Positions 24,259 to 36,300 are shown, counted from the stretch's first letter. The stretch: DNA of 64,000 nucleotides from Adiantum capillus-veneris (GCA_014529385.2 CM043942.1:61603184-61667183), one strand, 5' to 3'. Notes: generated from the letters alone by a model not told the origin. A program made the numbers and translations.

Positions 24259-25268
24259 ATAGCCCTGCACTAAGCCCAAGAGGCACTTTGTGCTTCTTGT
24301 ATGAGTGGTTTGCAGTAGGAAAGAAGAGGGAGAGGAAGGCGTATTTTTTCTGCAAGTTGTTAATTCTGTTTTTCTGTTGCGCACAGTTTGCATTTTCTGT
24401 GTTTCTGCTGCGTACATTTAGTATTAGTTAGACAGTTAGCAAAATTCTGTTTTTCTGTTTACACACAGTTAGCATTTCTTGCTTTTTTTGCATTTTCTGT
24501 GTTTTCACTGCACAGTTCTGTCAAGTTTCAATTTCTGCATTCTCTGTGTTTTCTGGTTTGGGCACAGTTAGGCGCACAGTTAGTTAATTAAGTAGGTTAG
24601 TAATTAGGTGAACCACTGATTAGCAAGTCAGTAGGTAGGTGGGACAGTAAATAGTTAGGTGAGGTCAACGCGCACCAAAACGCGTACCAAATAATATCTC
24701 AAAAAAAAAATGTTAAAAAATAATATTAAAAAAAATTTCGAAAAAATAAAAACGCGAGTGAGTGGGAGGTTAAATTTTTGAAACTAAAAAACGTGAGCTA
24801 TAAAAACGGACGGGTTGGTTTGTATAAAAGTTAGATCGGGATCGGGATCATTTTCCCAAGCCCAAGCCCAAGCCCAGGCCTAGGCCTCAGTCCTCAGTCC
24901 TATGATATATACTAGACTCACTCTTATATATATACCCTACTCCCTCAAGAGAGAATGAGAGCATGTGGGACAAGTCCTCTACTCTCCTCCCTTCTCTTCC
25001 CACTTGCACCCTTAGACTTTCTAGTTTGGGCCTAGTTCCCTACTGGAAATTGACAGTTTTAGGGATTCCGAGGGCATAGAGTGACCAAACGGAGGGCTGT
25101 AAAGCACGGCACGACCCTCTGACCGATACGCTCGTTTCGAGCTATGACACGGCCCATTCCACGACACGCTCTAAAAAATCTAGCAAAAAAACAAACAAAA
25201 AACACGCTAAAAACTAGTCACAAGGCCTCCTAGAGCAGCTTTTTGACACCTTAGGGTATCAAAAGCAC
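24259..25268 (+). other. Element C untranslated leader (~1 kb)
   Basis: No ORF of note. It holds TTTCTG/CACAGTTAG-rich repeats at 24360-24590, poly-A patches at 24700-24760, and a short run of AAGCCC hexamers near 24856. It is shared, with differences, with element D's leader (41406-42116 inverted). Confidence 0.7.
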
Positions 25269-26124
25269 ATGCACTTACGCTCTGGGCGGGTGCTAGAACA
25301 CGAGCATATTGAGGGTGCCTCTGTTCATACGGACACCCATTACCCATCCACGATAGGCTCTAGACCCTCAGCGGGGACACAAGGTAGCACCACCCAAGAC
25401 CCTAAAATAGCCGCTAGTGATTCCTCCTCCGACTCAGAAATCATGGAAGCATACCCTACCCAAAACACTGAGAGAGAAGGCCATGCACCTCCCGAAGCTC
25501 CACAGCCTAGTACTAGTATGTTTAGCCGTTTCATGGAAACATTAGGTAGAGCTACTCGCTCGGAACCTGATGCAAATGAAGCACACGAAGGGGGTGGGGA
25601 AGTGCACTCTCCTTTCACATCGCACGTGGACCCCACACCCCCAAAGAGTGTCCAATGTGGATATCCTGCCAACTTCTTACCAAGAAGGCCCTGTTGAGCT
25701 GCCTCCTTCAGAAGTTCCCTCTAGAGTACCGTTGGTGACAAGTAAAACCACGGGGAGCAACATTGCTTCTACCTCACAAGAAACCGTTAACACGTCGACT
25801 CTAGAAGGATTGTTCATTAATGATCATTGGACATACGACCTCCACACTGAGGTGTTGACGGATCTACACTCTGGCCACGCCTACCATGTAGGATGGATAG
25901 AGATTGTACAATCCACCTCTAGTGCCACGAGCATCGAAGATCAACAGAAAATGATCTGTAATGTTATCCATGGCATTATTCAATCAGAAAGGCAAAACCG
26001 AGGGGTAAATATACTCTCAACTGGCCCCATGAGATTTTTGGATACGAGCAAGGCTCAACAGCCTACTCTATCACAAATGGAGACTCATCTAATGAGCCCC
26101 ATGGACCCATCTTACGTGTTTTAA
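25269..26124 (+). pseudogene. Element C gag, N-terminal part (frameshifted)
   Basis: Begins MHLRSGRVLEHEHIEGASVH. In element D the same start leads into one open 1,144-codon gag. Here a one-base frameshift near 25650 (VQCGYPAN instead of VHVDILPT) and a TAA at 26122-26124 (YVF-stop, where D has YVIS) separate the N-terminal part from the rest. Low-complexity, Ser/Thr/Pro-rich; no known domain in this portion. Confidence 0.75.
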
Positions 26125-26136
26125 CCTGGGGTCTCT

Positions 26137-29100
26137 ATGCAATCTGAGCCTCCGAGCGAAAACTTTAGCTTCCCTAACTTGGCTCAACCCTCTATTAAGG
26201 AAAACCCAGTGCTCACTCCAGGGATAGGCCTGACAGAGAATGTACCGATGACATCTACGGTTAGCGAAGTGCCACTACCTAGTGTCCTGGTACCTAATAT
26301 GGGGCCTCGACCATATGTGCCTCTAGCCCCTTATGCACACATGGCCCCCACACCTCCAATTGTACCACTTGCTTATGCTCCTCGAGTGCCGCTCCCTAGC
26401 CCTTATCCGAGTGGACCTATGCCCGGTTATGTTCCATATCCTGCATCATCCACACATATGCCAAGACCGGTACCCGTCCCTCTCCCACATATGATTCCAA
26501 GAGTACCTCCACCGGCCCTGCCTCCTCACATAGGTGACTTGGCAGTGTTTGCCCAAACCATAGGTCGATCTATCGCGGAAAATATGCGTCATGCATCTGA
26601 TAGAGAGCCTAGAAGTAAGGCAGTACAAATTGCCAAACTCACGCAAAAATTCAATGGGGACGAAGATGCTAGGAAACACATTGAAGTGTTTGAACAAGTA
26701 TGTGATTCCTTAGGGGAACGCAACGAACTACATAAGTGCAATGCCTTAAGCTTGACATTAAGTGGGAAGGCTGGAGATTGGTATAGAACCCTAAGGGTGG
26801 ACGAGAAAACAATCTACCCTACCCTTCGAAGGTTGTTTCTAAAGGAGTACATACGAGAAGGTGTGCTTTGGGGTGTAGCATCTCAGCTACAGAAGGCCGA
26901 ACGTAAGGAAGGAGAGTCAGTAAGGGACTTCATTAGTCGTCTAAAGCACTTAAACTCTCGCTGCCCTGTAAATGAGCGCTTCAACAATAACCAACTGCTT
27001 GATCGATTCATTCGAGGGTTGAGGAATGAAGGAATCTATAATGGACTAGTGATTAGAGGTATCACAACCTGGGAAGATGTCACTGCCAATGCAATCCAAT
27101 TAGAGGACAACTTGATGATAGCAGGCATGAGGGTGTCTACTGACACGAGATCCACTAGCTCACAAGCCATTGAGTATGAACCCATGACTGCAAAGCCCAT
27201 TGCCAATGAGCCAAAGGTATTTGAGACATTCTTGACAGACCTCACCAAGGCAATCCAAGAGTCTCTTAAGGATAATCGACCCCCTCAAAATAGTCACATG
27301 TATCCAAGAAGGGAGCAACAATGGTGTTCCATTTGCTTAGGTCCACATAGCACTAGTGAGTGCCCTACGTTTAGAGTAAAATTTAATGGAACTTGCAACG
27401 CATGTGGTAGGTATGGTCACCAAGCTAAGGATTGTTTAATGATCAAACGTATGATGGCAAATAGACCACCTGTAGCCTGGACGGATGCGCCTCGAGCTCC
27501 TGTATTGATGCCTGCTCCACCTGTTGAGCAACTACCGCAACACATGGTCCCTAGATCTCAAAATGTTGTACAAGCTACACCGCTACCACCTCCTGTGCTA
27601 GGACCGCAGCCCCCGCATCCAAGAGTCGCCCCTATGAACCAAGTGGGTTGCGAGCCATCTAATGCTTATGCAGATGGCTGTGAGGAGGAAATAGACACTA
27701 GTATTGCCTACGGACTTGATACATTGGAAGAGTGTCCTATATACTACATGGAAGATTGTTGGGGGCAAGTCAAGCCGGTTTATCAAGCTGTTGCTCTCGC
27801 ATCCAGAGGTCAAAATATCAACACCCAGGCGAGGAGGCCACCTCTTCAATGCTACGAGTGTGGTGGACCACATCGGGCAGCGGAGTGCCCTATTAGGCTG
27901 CAAAAGAATGCTGCACAGATGCAAATGAATCAAGGGAGAACGTCTGCAATGCCAATACTCACATGTAATCGTTGTGGCATAGATCACTTGATTGCCCAAT
28001 GCCCTTATAACCCAAATGCGCCTAAAATCACACCCCTAAATTTGGTTGAAATTGCTAGTGTGACATCGCCAATGCCACCCGTCGCACCCGCTTATGCGAT
28101 TACACGGTCCATGCTTCAAGGGCCAGGCCATATCCTTGAAGAGAGAGATACCGTGTCAGTTATCCAAGCAAAGAAAAAGAAGACACGAAGGAAGAGGTCG
28201 CAGAATACGGGAAATTCAAAGCCAAGTTCCAAAACAAACATAGGAACAGGAGATGACCCCGTGTATATGAATGACCTCGAGGATGATTCAGATTCAATCG
28301 AGACAATGGAGACTAGAACCAATACCACAAAGGGAAAGACCGACAAAGAAAACCGTAACATGGAACCAAATGAAAACCGAATAAGAGAAAACCATAAAGA
28401 GCCTCTGAAAACATCACAAGTGTTTCCAAATCCAATCCAAGACCCCCAAGATAAACCGCAGGGGCAAAAAGGGAAGAATCGTAAAAAGAAGATTGGGACG
28501 TACCCAAACCCAGTAGATGAGATTGAGAAAGTGAGACATCTAAGAGGTTTAGTGGAGGAGACTCAAAGGAAACTAGAACCAGAACCCATGCATGTCAAAA
28601 TTCATGACACAGTGTTTCCCACGCAAGTTCATCCACCCCACATGAACCATAGACTGTTAGCCATATCTAGTATCATCCAAGAAGGGAGTGAGGACGGGAC
28701 ATCAGAAAGTGAGCATACACCTTTCTTGTTGGAAAGGATGTTTCACGAAGGAATACCTGATCCCATTGAGGAATATGAGATTCCATCCTCACCAGTTCCT
28801 AGTCAAGGACCTACACCCTACAAAACGCCAATGAATGTTGCCAAACTAGTGGACTTCATGTCTTCTGAGGTCCGAACCACGATCATAGCAAAGCTGAATG
28901 GAGATCCTGAGTTATTCCTTGCACTTCGAGCATTCCTTAACGGAGAGCTACGAACGGGATTACCGCAGTTTGCGCAACCAAATAGGCCCGACTCGATTAT
29001 GATTGATGAGGAAAATCATGTGCAATCACTTGACTTAGATGGACACGAGTCTGTGATCGAGGTACCCATTAACGAATTAGGGCAGTATTTTGAAGGCGAC

Positions 29101-30081
29101 GAGTCTAATGCGACCCTACCCATCACTACCAAGGGATTAACTATAAAGGGAATTCTTGATGGTGGTGCGGGAGTTAGCATCGTTACAAAAGATTGTTGGG
29201 AATCCATGGGAAAACCCCGCCTCAGTGTTACTAACATTGTGGTAAAGATGGCAAATGGTACCATAGCCAAACCTATGGGGATGCTCAAGGATCTTAAGAT
29301 CAAAGTTCTAGGACACAAGGTACGACATACGTTCATTGTAATGGATTTCTCTAAACACCTTATGTCATATGAAATGATTTTAGGACGACCATTCATGAGG
29401 GAAGCACAAATGGTTCATGATTGGTCTAAAAATCATGTCTATTTGCAATTCCAAGACTCTGTCCTTAGAGTGGATTTGGTGACTGGTAAGGTACACCCCT
29501 TAGGGAGTAAAACCATTATTGATCATCGCTCTGACACCACAGTTCACTCGGCCCCACTACAATATTGTTACACTTGTAAGAAGGATACAGACATTGGCCA
29601 AGATTCTCCTTACATGGATGTGTTACCGGGTATGACGGAATCAGACAACGTAGACTGGGTACACCTAGCTGCAACCATAGATACCTGGGGAAATAGAGGA
29701 ACCACTTGGGTCACACCAGAGGGGGAAGAGGTACCACAAATTGCACCTCTAAACATGATAAGTGCCATACATGCATCTTCTAAGGGCAAGGCAATTGTGG
29801 ACCAATCTGACAGTGACACCGATAGCTCAATAGAAGACTTTGACCAACACGACTTGGACACTGACTCCCAGAGTGAAACGGATTCTGAATCTCATGAATT
29901 AGAGAGTGGAGCAAGTTCAGAGTCAAAACATTCGGAAGGACCGAGCACATCAACCGATGATAGCTCCCCCGAGAGTGAAGAGGACACCAACGAGGACTCC
30001 TTTAGTGAGCCAAATCTAAATGCAAATCAAAAGCAGGTCTCAAATAAGAAAAAGAAAAACCTTAAGAGACGTCGATATTGA
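26137..30081 (+). CDS. Element C gag-protease polyprotein
   Basis: A 1,314-codon open frame that continues gag. Residues about 60-150 are very Pro-rich. The capsid core is at about 165-330 (AKLTQKFNGDEDARKHIEVF, LSLTLSGKAGDWYRTL). Four zinc-knuckle motifs follow: CSICLGPHSTSEC (~399), CNACGRYGHQAKDC (~419), CYECGGPHRAAEC (~571) and CNRCGIDHLIAQC (~609). Three have a 3-residue C-to-H gap instead of the usual 4. Basic KKKKTRRKRS (~675) may bind RNA or DNA. The retropepsin core GILDGGAGVSIV lies at ~1007, with Gly-Gly in place of the usual Asp-Ser/Thr-Gly spacing, then ILGRPFM. The last ~100 residues are acidic and Ser-rich and end KKKKNLKRRRY. It is one frame away from the N-terminal gag piece. 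Confidence 0.85.
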   Translation: MQSEPPSENFSFPNLAQPSIKENPVLTPGIGLTENVPMTSTVSEVPLPSVLVPNMGPRPYVPLAPYAHMAPTPPIVPLAYAPRVPLPSPYPSGPMPGYVPYPASSTHMPRPVPVPLPHMIPRVPPPALPPHIGDLAVFAQTIGRSIAENMRHASDREPRSKAVQIAKLTQKFNGDEDARKHIEVFEQVCDSLGERNELHKCNALSLTLSGKAGDWYRTLRVDEKTIYPTLRRLFLKEYIREGVLWGVASQLQKAERKEGESVRDFISRLKHLNSRCPVNERFNNNQLLDRFIRGLRNEGIYNGLVIRGITTWEDVTANAIQLEDNLMIAGMRVSTDTRSTSSQAIEYEPMTAKPIANEPKVFETFLTDLTKAIQESLKDNRPPQNSHMYPRREQQWCSICLGPHSTSECPTFRVKFNGTCNACGRYGHQAKDCLMIKRMMANRPPVAWTDAPRAPVLMPAPPVEQLPQHMVPRSQNVVQATPLPPPVLGPQPPHPRVAPMNQVGCEPSNAYADGCEEEIDTSIAYGLDTLEECPIYYMEDCWGQVKPVYQAVALASRGQNINTQARRPPLQCYECGGPHRAAECPIRLQKNAAQMQMNQGRTSAMPILTCNRCGIDHLIAQCPYNPNAPKITPLNLVEIASVTSPMPPVAPAYAITRSMLQGPGHILEERDTVSVIQAKKKKTRRKRSQNTGNSKPSSKTNIGTGDDPVYMNDLEDDSDSIETMETRTNTTKGKTDKENRNMEPNENRIRENHKEPLKTSQVFPNPIQDPQDKPQGQKGKNRKKKIGTYPNPVDEIEKVRHLRGLVEETQRKLEPEPMHVKIHDTVFPTQVHPPHMNHRLLAISSIIQEGSEDGTSESEHTPFLLERMFHEGIPDPIEEYEIPSSPVPSQGPTPYKTPMNVAKLVDFMSSEVRTTIIAKLNGDPELFLALRAFLNGELRTGLPQFAQPNRPDSIMIDEENHVQSLDLDGHESVIEVPINELGQYFEGDESNATLPITTKGLTIKGILDGGAGVSIVTKDCWESMGKPRLSVTNIVVKMANGTIAKPMGMLKDLKIKVLGHKVRHTFIVMDFSKHLMSYEMILGRPFMREAQMVHDWSKNHVYLQFQDSVLRVDLVTGKVHPLGSKTIIDHRSDTTVHSAPLQYCYTCKKDTDIGQDSPYMDVLPGMTESDNVDWVHLAATIDTWGNRGTTWVTPEGEEVPQIAPLNMISAIHASSKGKAIVDQSDSDTDSSIEDFDQHDLDTDSQSETDSESHELESGASSESKHSEGPSTSTDDSSPESEEDTNEDSFSEPNLNANQKQVSNKKKKNLKRRRY

Positions 30082-31950
30082 GCCAATGTACGTGCTAGGA
30101 TAAAAAAGAAGAGATCCTCAGCAGAATGGCTCAGTTATATAGGGGCATGTGATGCTCATCGAAAATTGGTAGACAATTGGGGTGAATATCTCCAAAATGT
30201 TATGTGGTGTAGACCACGACCCCATGACATAGCCCAATTAGAGATTATAGACAAGCCAAGTTTGAGCCGCACTGCAAGGAGGCGTCAAAACCAAGAGTTA
30301 GCTCGACAACACAAGAAAGCAGAAATGGAAGCACAAACCAAAGCACAACCAGAATCCACAGACTTGCATCCTGCACCAGAACATTTCAAATCTTACACCA
30401 CAGGGGAAGCAAAGGTTGTGTACACAAAAGCCCAAAGAATACCTATCGATGGGAATAATGGAATCTATGATGGTCCGGCAATAGTTAAAGAAATAGAATT
30501 AGCTGACCCCGGTGAAGAATCAAAACCTGTTTCTATTGCCCAAGACCTCACAGAAGTTGAAGAGGCGGTCCTCAAAGAGCTTCTCAAGGAATTCAAGGAC
30601 ATATTCGCTTGGACATACCATGATATGAAAGGTGTTCCACCTTCTGTGGTCCAACATACAATCCCTATGATTAGCACTGCGAAGCCCGTACAACAAAGAC
30701 CCTACCCGATGAATCCTAAGTACGCAAAGATCATTCAAGAAGAACTAGAAAAGCTTATCAAATGTGGGTTCATATATCCTATTGAACACTCTGAATGGGT
30801 GTCTCCAATAGTTATCGTGCCAAAAAAGAATGGGAAACTCAGGGTGTGCGTGGACCTCAAAAAAGTTAATGCAGCTACTAGAAGAGACCATTACCCCCTA
30901 CCATATTCCGAACATGTACTCGAAAGAGTTGCAGGCAAGGAAGCTTATAGCTTTCTAGATGGGTACTCAGGCTACAACCAAATCACGATAGCGCTAGAGG
31001 ACCAAGCTAAAACTGCCTTCATCACAGAATTTGGCGTGTTTGCATTTCGTGTGATGGCTTTTGGCTTAACAAATGCCCCTGCTACATTCCAACGATTAAT
31101 AAACACTGCTTTTAAAGAATATTTGAGAGAGTTTTGTGAAGCTTTCTTAGACGACCTTTGTGTTTACTCTTCTTGGAAAGAACATCTATCATGTTTGCGG
31201 AAGGTGTTTGAAAAGTGTAGGTTATATCGTATCTCATTGAACCCGTTCAAATGCCAATTTTGGGTCAAGCATGGAGTTATTTTAGGGCATATAGTATCCA
31301 AGAATGGTATCTCAACCGATGAGAGCAAAATTAAAGTGATTCTAGAGTTACCACCACCAACCAATTACAAGGGAGTTCAAAGGTTCATGGGACACGTGGG
31401 TTATTATCGACGGTTTATTTTATTTTTTGCTGAGATAGCACGTTCTTTGTACAAGCTTCTCATTGAATTTAAATGGACTGAAGAGTGTGACCAGGCCTAT
31501 GAACAATTGAAGAAAACACGAGCAAGTGCTCCGATTTTAAGGACACCTAACTGGGATGTCATTTTCCATGTGCATATTGATGCATCAAACTTTGCTATTG
31601 GGTGTGTTCTCACTCAACCAGGAGAACATAAATTGGACTATCCCATTAGCTTTGCAAGCCGTCAATTGAACGATGCTGAAAGGAACTACACCACTACAAA
31701 GCGAGAAGGTTTGGCAATGGTTTATGCAGTAAAGAAATTTCGCTACTACCTTCTGGCAAACAAGTTTGTATTTTATGTGGACCATCAAGCGTTGCTGTAT
31801 CTGGTAAACAAGCCATGCTCCACAGGAAGAATCACACGATGGTTGTTAATTCTTCTGGAGTTTGATTTCACGATTGTAGTGAGACCCGGTAAAAGGCACA
31901 TCATGGCTGATCATTTGTCTCGCATACCCAATGGTGAAGCCCCTACATGA
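30082..31950 (+). CDS. Element C reverse transcriptase and RNase H
   Basis: Copies element RNA into DNA and removes the RNA strand. The open frame starts just after a TGA at 30079-30081 and is continuous from about 30166. RT blocks: SPIVIVPKKNGKLRVCVDL, FLDGYSGYNQI, FGLTNAPATFQRL, and catalytic AFLDDLCVYS (~residue 326 from 30166). RNase H: HVHIDASNFAIGCVL, then REGLAMVYAV and VDHQALLYL, ending PGKRHIMADHLSRI. All main catalytic motifs are present. A TGA at 31948 cuts the frame before integrase. The stop separating gag-protease from RT could be a lesion or a bypassed stop. Confidence 0.9.
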   Translation, partial: ANVRARIKKKRSSAEWLSYIGACDAHRKLVDNWGEYLQNVMWCRPRPHDIAQLEIIDKPSLSRTARRRQNQELARQHKKAEMEAQTKAQPESTDLHPAPEHFKSYTTGEAKVVYTKAQRIPIDGNNGIYDGPAIVKEIELADPGEESKPVSIAQDLTEVEEAVLKELLKEFKDIFAWTYHDMKGVPPSVVQHTIPMISTAKPVQQRPYPMNPKYAKIIQEELEKLIKCGFIYPIEHSEWVSPIVIVPKKNGKLRVCVDLKKVNAATRRDHYPLPYSEHVLERVAGKEAYSFLDGYSGYNQITIALEDQAKTAFITEFGVFAFRVMAFGLTNAPATFQRLINTAFKEYLREFCEAFLDDLCVYSSWKEHLSCLRKVFEKCRLYRISLNPFKCQFWVKHGVILGHIVSKNGISTDESKIKVILELPPPTNYKGVQRFMGHVGYYRRFILFFAEIARSLYKLLIEFKWTEECDQAYEQLKKTRASAPILRTPNWDVIFHVHIDASNFAIGCVLTQPGEHKLDYPISFASRQLNDAERNYTTTKREGLAMVYAVKKFRYYLLANKFVFYVDHQALLYLVNKPCSTGRITRWLLILLEFDFTIVVRPGKRHIMADHLSRIPNGEAPT

Positions 31951-33240
31951 GTTGATGATGAATTACCCGATACTTCCCTATTCATAGTTGAGACTATGCC
32001 TGAATGGAGTGAGAACATTGTTAACTTTTTAGTTAATGGTTTTCCACCTAAGGAACTTTGTAAGGATATCGCTCGAAGGCTAGTAAAAGAATGTGAACCC
32101 TATTGTTTGATTGCCGGAACTCTGTATAGATTAGGCACGGATGATATTCTTAGGCGTTGTGCCCGCGAGGATGAATATTTGTATATCTTGCAAGAAGCAC
32201 ATATGGGCATAGCAGGAGGTCATTTTTCAGGAGACCTGACTGCTAGAAAGGTGCTGCAATCAGGCTATTGGTGGCCAACTTTATTTAAGGATGCATCAAA
32301 GGGTGTGATGAGTGCCAACGTTACAAGACCACACAGCGCAAAGACAGAATGCCCTTACATCCTATTAAAGTAACCCAACCATTTGAAAAATGGGGCTTAG
32401 ACTTTGTAGGTCCAATTAGTCCTGCAGCTCGCAACACTCAATCTCGATATATTCTAGTTGCTACGGACTATGTAACAAAGTGGGCTGAAGCTAAGGCTTC
32501 ACAAAAAGCTGACGCGAGGACAACAGCTAACTTTCTTTTTGAGAACATTATCACAAGATTTGGTTGCCCTTTTGAAATTGTTAGTGATAATGGTACCCAT
32601 TTTATAAATGAGGTAATAAGAGAGCTTACCACGACCTTTATGATATCCCACCATAAGTCTACACCTTATTACCCGCAAGCTAATGGACAAGCCGAGAGCA
32701 CCAACAAGACTCTAATCTCTATTTTAACCAAGACGGTAGAAGCTCATCGCACTGATTGGGATTTGAAGTTGACATCTGCTCTATGGGCTTATCGTACTGC
32801 TTATAAAGTGGCTATTAATTGTACGCCATTCAAAATGGTATACGGCCAAGAAGCGGTTATGCCTTGGGAGTTTGTCATTCCTAGTCTTAGGGTAGCTTCG
32901 CAAGAAGGATGGAATGGTAACCCCTTAACCGAGCGTTTGTATATCTTAGAAAAACTAGACGAAGAGAGACAGTTGGCTGTGCAAAATGCTCTTGTGGAAA
33001 AGGATAGGAGAAAGAAGTGGTTTGATCGCCATGTGAAGGACAAGGACATCAAAGTTGGTGATAAAGTCCTTATGTATGGAGTACGTAAAGAGAAGAAAAA
33101 GTTGAAATATGCTGGTAAAGGACCATATAGAGTATGTGAAATTACCCATAAGGTACCCTTCGTGTGGAAACTCTTGATGGAGTTGAAACTATTGGATTCC
33201 TCAATGGGAGTAAATTCAAAAGATATTATGATCCTTTAAG
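31951..33240 (+). pseudogene. Element C integrase (frameshifted)
   Basis: The zinc-binding domain is at 31996-32330 (HMGIAGGHFSGDLTARKV and, in the next frame, DECQ). A frameshift near 32310 moves the frame to 32349-33239, which holds the DDE core: GLDFVGPISP, SDNGTHFINE, QANGQAESTNKT. The C-terminal GPYRVCEITHK follows. A further one-base shift near 33150 leads into the 3' ORF (GTLRVETLDGVETIGFLNGS). The catalytic triad is intact, but the frameshifts disable it. Confidence 0.85.
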
Positions 33241-34108
33241 CCAAGAAGAACTACGGGCCATTCATCAAAAGAAGGCCGCCAAAGCACAAACCGAGTTAAA
33301 CAAGATACAAGCTCAAGCTGAGGCTAAGGAGCGACAACAACGTATAAGACAAAAACAAGAGGCTAACCTTGGAGTCACAAATGCATTCCACGTGGAAATC
33401 GAAGAGGATGGGTTGGACTCTGACACACCTCTACGATACCCTATTGAGTTAAATAGTGCCTATGTAAAAGTGCTATATAACGCCTTATTGGACACGGGTG
33501 CTAAATATAATCTGCTATCCTATGGGGTGTGGTGTCAGTTAGGGAAGCCACCTCTATCTGAGAGTATTATCCAAGTCAAGGGTGTCAACAAGAAAAAAAC
33601 TACGGTTTTTGGAATCTGGCACACTTCTATCAGTTATGACAATGGAATTGTAGCTCAAGACTTTTTGGTCATGCCTACTGGAACTATGGAGGGTAATATA
33701 AACCTAGGCCGCACGTGGATGATAGCCACCAAATGCACTATTGATTGGGGGACTGGGGGTGTTACAACGCAAAAACCAACTCTTAGCCCTACCACTCAAG
33801 CCATAGTCCTTGAGATATTGCCTAAGGAGATAAAACCCAAGACATTGCATGTCCAGGAGGTTGAACCATACGTCCCCATAGCCCAACTCTCTAGAGCTTC
33901 AACTGATGTAGTTGAAAGAAATCTTGAGACACACAAGAACCATCCTAATATAACAGAGAAAACATACAAGTGGGTCCCTAAAGCCTCTGTAGTGAGCATG
34001 GTTGATGCAAAAAAACGGAAACCTAGTAAGAACCGTCTCACTCACTCCAAGAAATGTAAAGAAACGTTGCATTGGATTCCTAAACGACTATTGGAAGCCC
34101 AAGGATAC
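33164..34108 (+). CDS. Element C 3' ORF, first part: second retropepsin-like domain and W-P-K motifs
   Basis: This frame continues the integrase C-terminus (ETIGFLNGSKFKRYYDPLSQ) through a Gln/Lys-rich coiled-coil-like stretch. It then has a second aspartic-protease-like domain: VKVLYNALLDTGAKYNLLS (Asp-Thr-Gly), later DFLVMP and INLGRTWM (cf. the 'ILG...L' flap-side motif). It ends with YKWVPKAS and LHWIPKRL. Element D (TSD GATAC) breaks it at 34108 and it resumes at 42719. The first protease of this element is 4 kb upstream, so this is an additional domain. The true start is unclear because the frame has no ATG before the integrase homology. Confidence 0.75.
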
Positions 34109-34358
34109 TGTGCGCTCCTTGCCGCACTGTCGAAGCAAGGGACTTGCCAATACACCGTGTGCGAGCCACAAACGGCTCCAAGCACACAACAAGCCTAAAC
34201 TAGCAAGCTCAAGAAAACAAAGGGTGTGTCACTCACCGCTCTACGCTCGCCTTCGTGGTGGATTCCTCGCCGCGATGAAGAAGAAGCTGCAGTCGTGCCA
34301 CGCTCAACCGCTTCGCCGCCGTCGTGCCTTCGTAATGCTCGATCGCACACACACTCTC

Positions 34359-34391
<33 letters not shown>

Positions 34392-34684
34392 AGGAGGTGA
34401 AGAAGAAGAAGATGGAGATGGAGCAAGAGCACTCTTCAATTGCACAAATAAGAGAATGAGTAAAAATTAGGTTTAGTTGGCTTTTATAGGAGCTCACCCC
34501 ATTCACACTTGGGCGCCCATGCTTAGCCAACTAACCCCTTGAATGTCCAAGTTAAAGTGCGCCTCTCATCGGCGATCACTCTACCTTTCCCTATTGGTCC
34601 GACAAGCCCGGTACCTGACTCTACCAAATACATAATACGCGTCAATCATAGGTGATGGGTGTCCGTGTGCCGTGAGGGTTAACA
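34109..34684 (-). repeat. Element D 3' LTR
   Basis: 576 bp. The polypurine tract lies just outside in the internal region (plus-strand CCCCCCTTCCTG near 34686; the minus strand reads CAGGAAGGGGGGCA). It differs from the other LTR by a few substitutions and microsatellite length (CT/CA run near 34365-34390). Confidence 0.9.
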
Positions 34685-36300
34685 TGCCCCCCTTCCTGAT
34701 GTAGATTCCGTCCTCGGAAGCTATTGAGTTGAAGCTGGTTCGTCGAGGTGGAAGAGCATTTGAGATGAATGTCCTTAGCCTTCTTCAGTCACTGCAAAAT
34801 CAAACAACATTGGCACAGTAATTGCATTCTCTTAAAAAGCATATGCAGTTTTAGGTAGACACATTGATTGGTAAAAGAATTTCAAACAATTTGGTAGCAA
34901 TGAACATTAAATTGCAATGTAATCAAATGCATAAATAGATGTAAAGGTAAAAAATTAAACAAGTCTGGGGTTGCTAATTTGACGGTCGAAAGGCACTAGA
35001 GATCGAATATTAATACCATGGGTAAGCTTCTTAATTTTCTCTGGTCAATTAAGTTGTTTAATCGCGAGAGCCAAGTATTCATGTTCGAGGGCTGACTAGA
35101 GGCTATATCTAGAAAACCTTGTAGTTAAGCTACCATAAAAGGAATTTCTCATGAAATCATCGCCTGACTGATTACTTTTTCTTTGACCCCCCAAAGTCTT
35201 TTCACATTGATTCAATTATGATGTGTGTGCTTATTTTGTATGCCTTGGGTTTTTTGCTTTTCAAGGAAAAGCGCCCACACTGGGAACCTCTAGGGCTCTA
35301 GTACCATAGGCAATACATGTGAGTGAAGTACCAATTTAAGCAGGGATTTCTCTTCCAGCTTAAAATTTTACATTGTGGCACTTTGATTTTTTGCTTGTTC
35401 ATTTTCAGCATTTAAATTTTTGTAACTTTGGGAGGTCATATAACACTGTTACATTCCCCAGGCTCATCACATTAGTAAACTCCCTTTATAATACTTAAGC
35501 TAAAGGTCACTAGTGTTAAGCCCACTAGAAAGCCCTAGTACATTTCATACAATGCTGCCTAAATCGGATTAAGAACCTAAGTAACCATTGCTTATTAGGA
35601 AGGCATTCCCCATGGTATTAAGAGAAGATTTCTAATACCTAGCTTGGTCAAACTAGCTTAGTCGGACTGCTTGATTTTTAAACCTAGACAAGTGATTATG
35701 ACAAAACATTACATTGAATTAAATGTTTGATACTAAGCAAATGCACTGAATATTATGTTACCAATCACAATCAAAGCAGACAATCATAGATGCAAAAAGA
35801 TAACGGCAATGCTAATGGACAAGAAACACCTGTTTGTGTTGATGGTCGTGCTTGATTTGAAGGTTCCATGAAGGTCCAAATCCTATCAATAGCAACACGC
35901 TCCTGTACACACTATGAAACACAAACAATACCTCTAGGAGGCACATCAGTAGGAAAAGAGATCTTTGCTAATCTCTCAACTCTACAACAGAAACACTCCT
36001 ATCGTACTAATCTTACCTTACCCTCCATCACTCAAGTGATGAGGATCAAAGGTGTTTTATGGCATAGGTTTCTGTTTCACAGTACCAGATGTGACATGTG
36101 TAGGTCTGAGTCAATGTTTTGACTTTTAATGTGCATACTCGTTTGCTAATTGCTCTTGCTCTTTATTTTTTTGTTTTTTGTGTATAAAGCTTTATATGTA
36201 CATTCCCTAAGATCGGAGATTAAGAGGTCAGGGAGAAAGGTTGAGAGGGAAACAAATGAATGATGACTGTCAGCAAACACTCCCCCCTTCCTTGGGTAGA
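34685..36300 (-). other. Element D 3' non-coding region
   Basis: Between the gag/protease-fusion stop and the LTR. AT-rich, with no credible ORF. It shares segments with element C's 43950-44921 (for example GCCTCCTAGAGGTAT) but lacks a counterpart of C's acidic ORF at 43502-43924. Confidence 0.6.

Noticed and set aside
27598-27999. Antisense ORFs over gag (also 29016-29396, 37355-37735, 38772-39092)
   Set aside because: They mirror conserved gag and protease codons on the other strand; the same shadows occur in both C and D because the elements are related.
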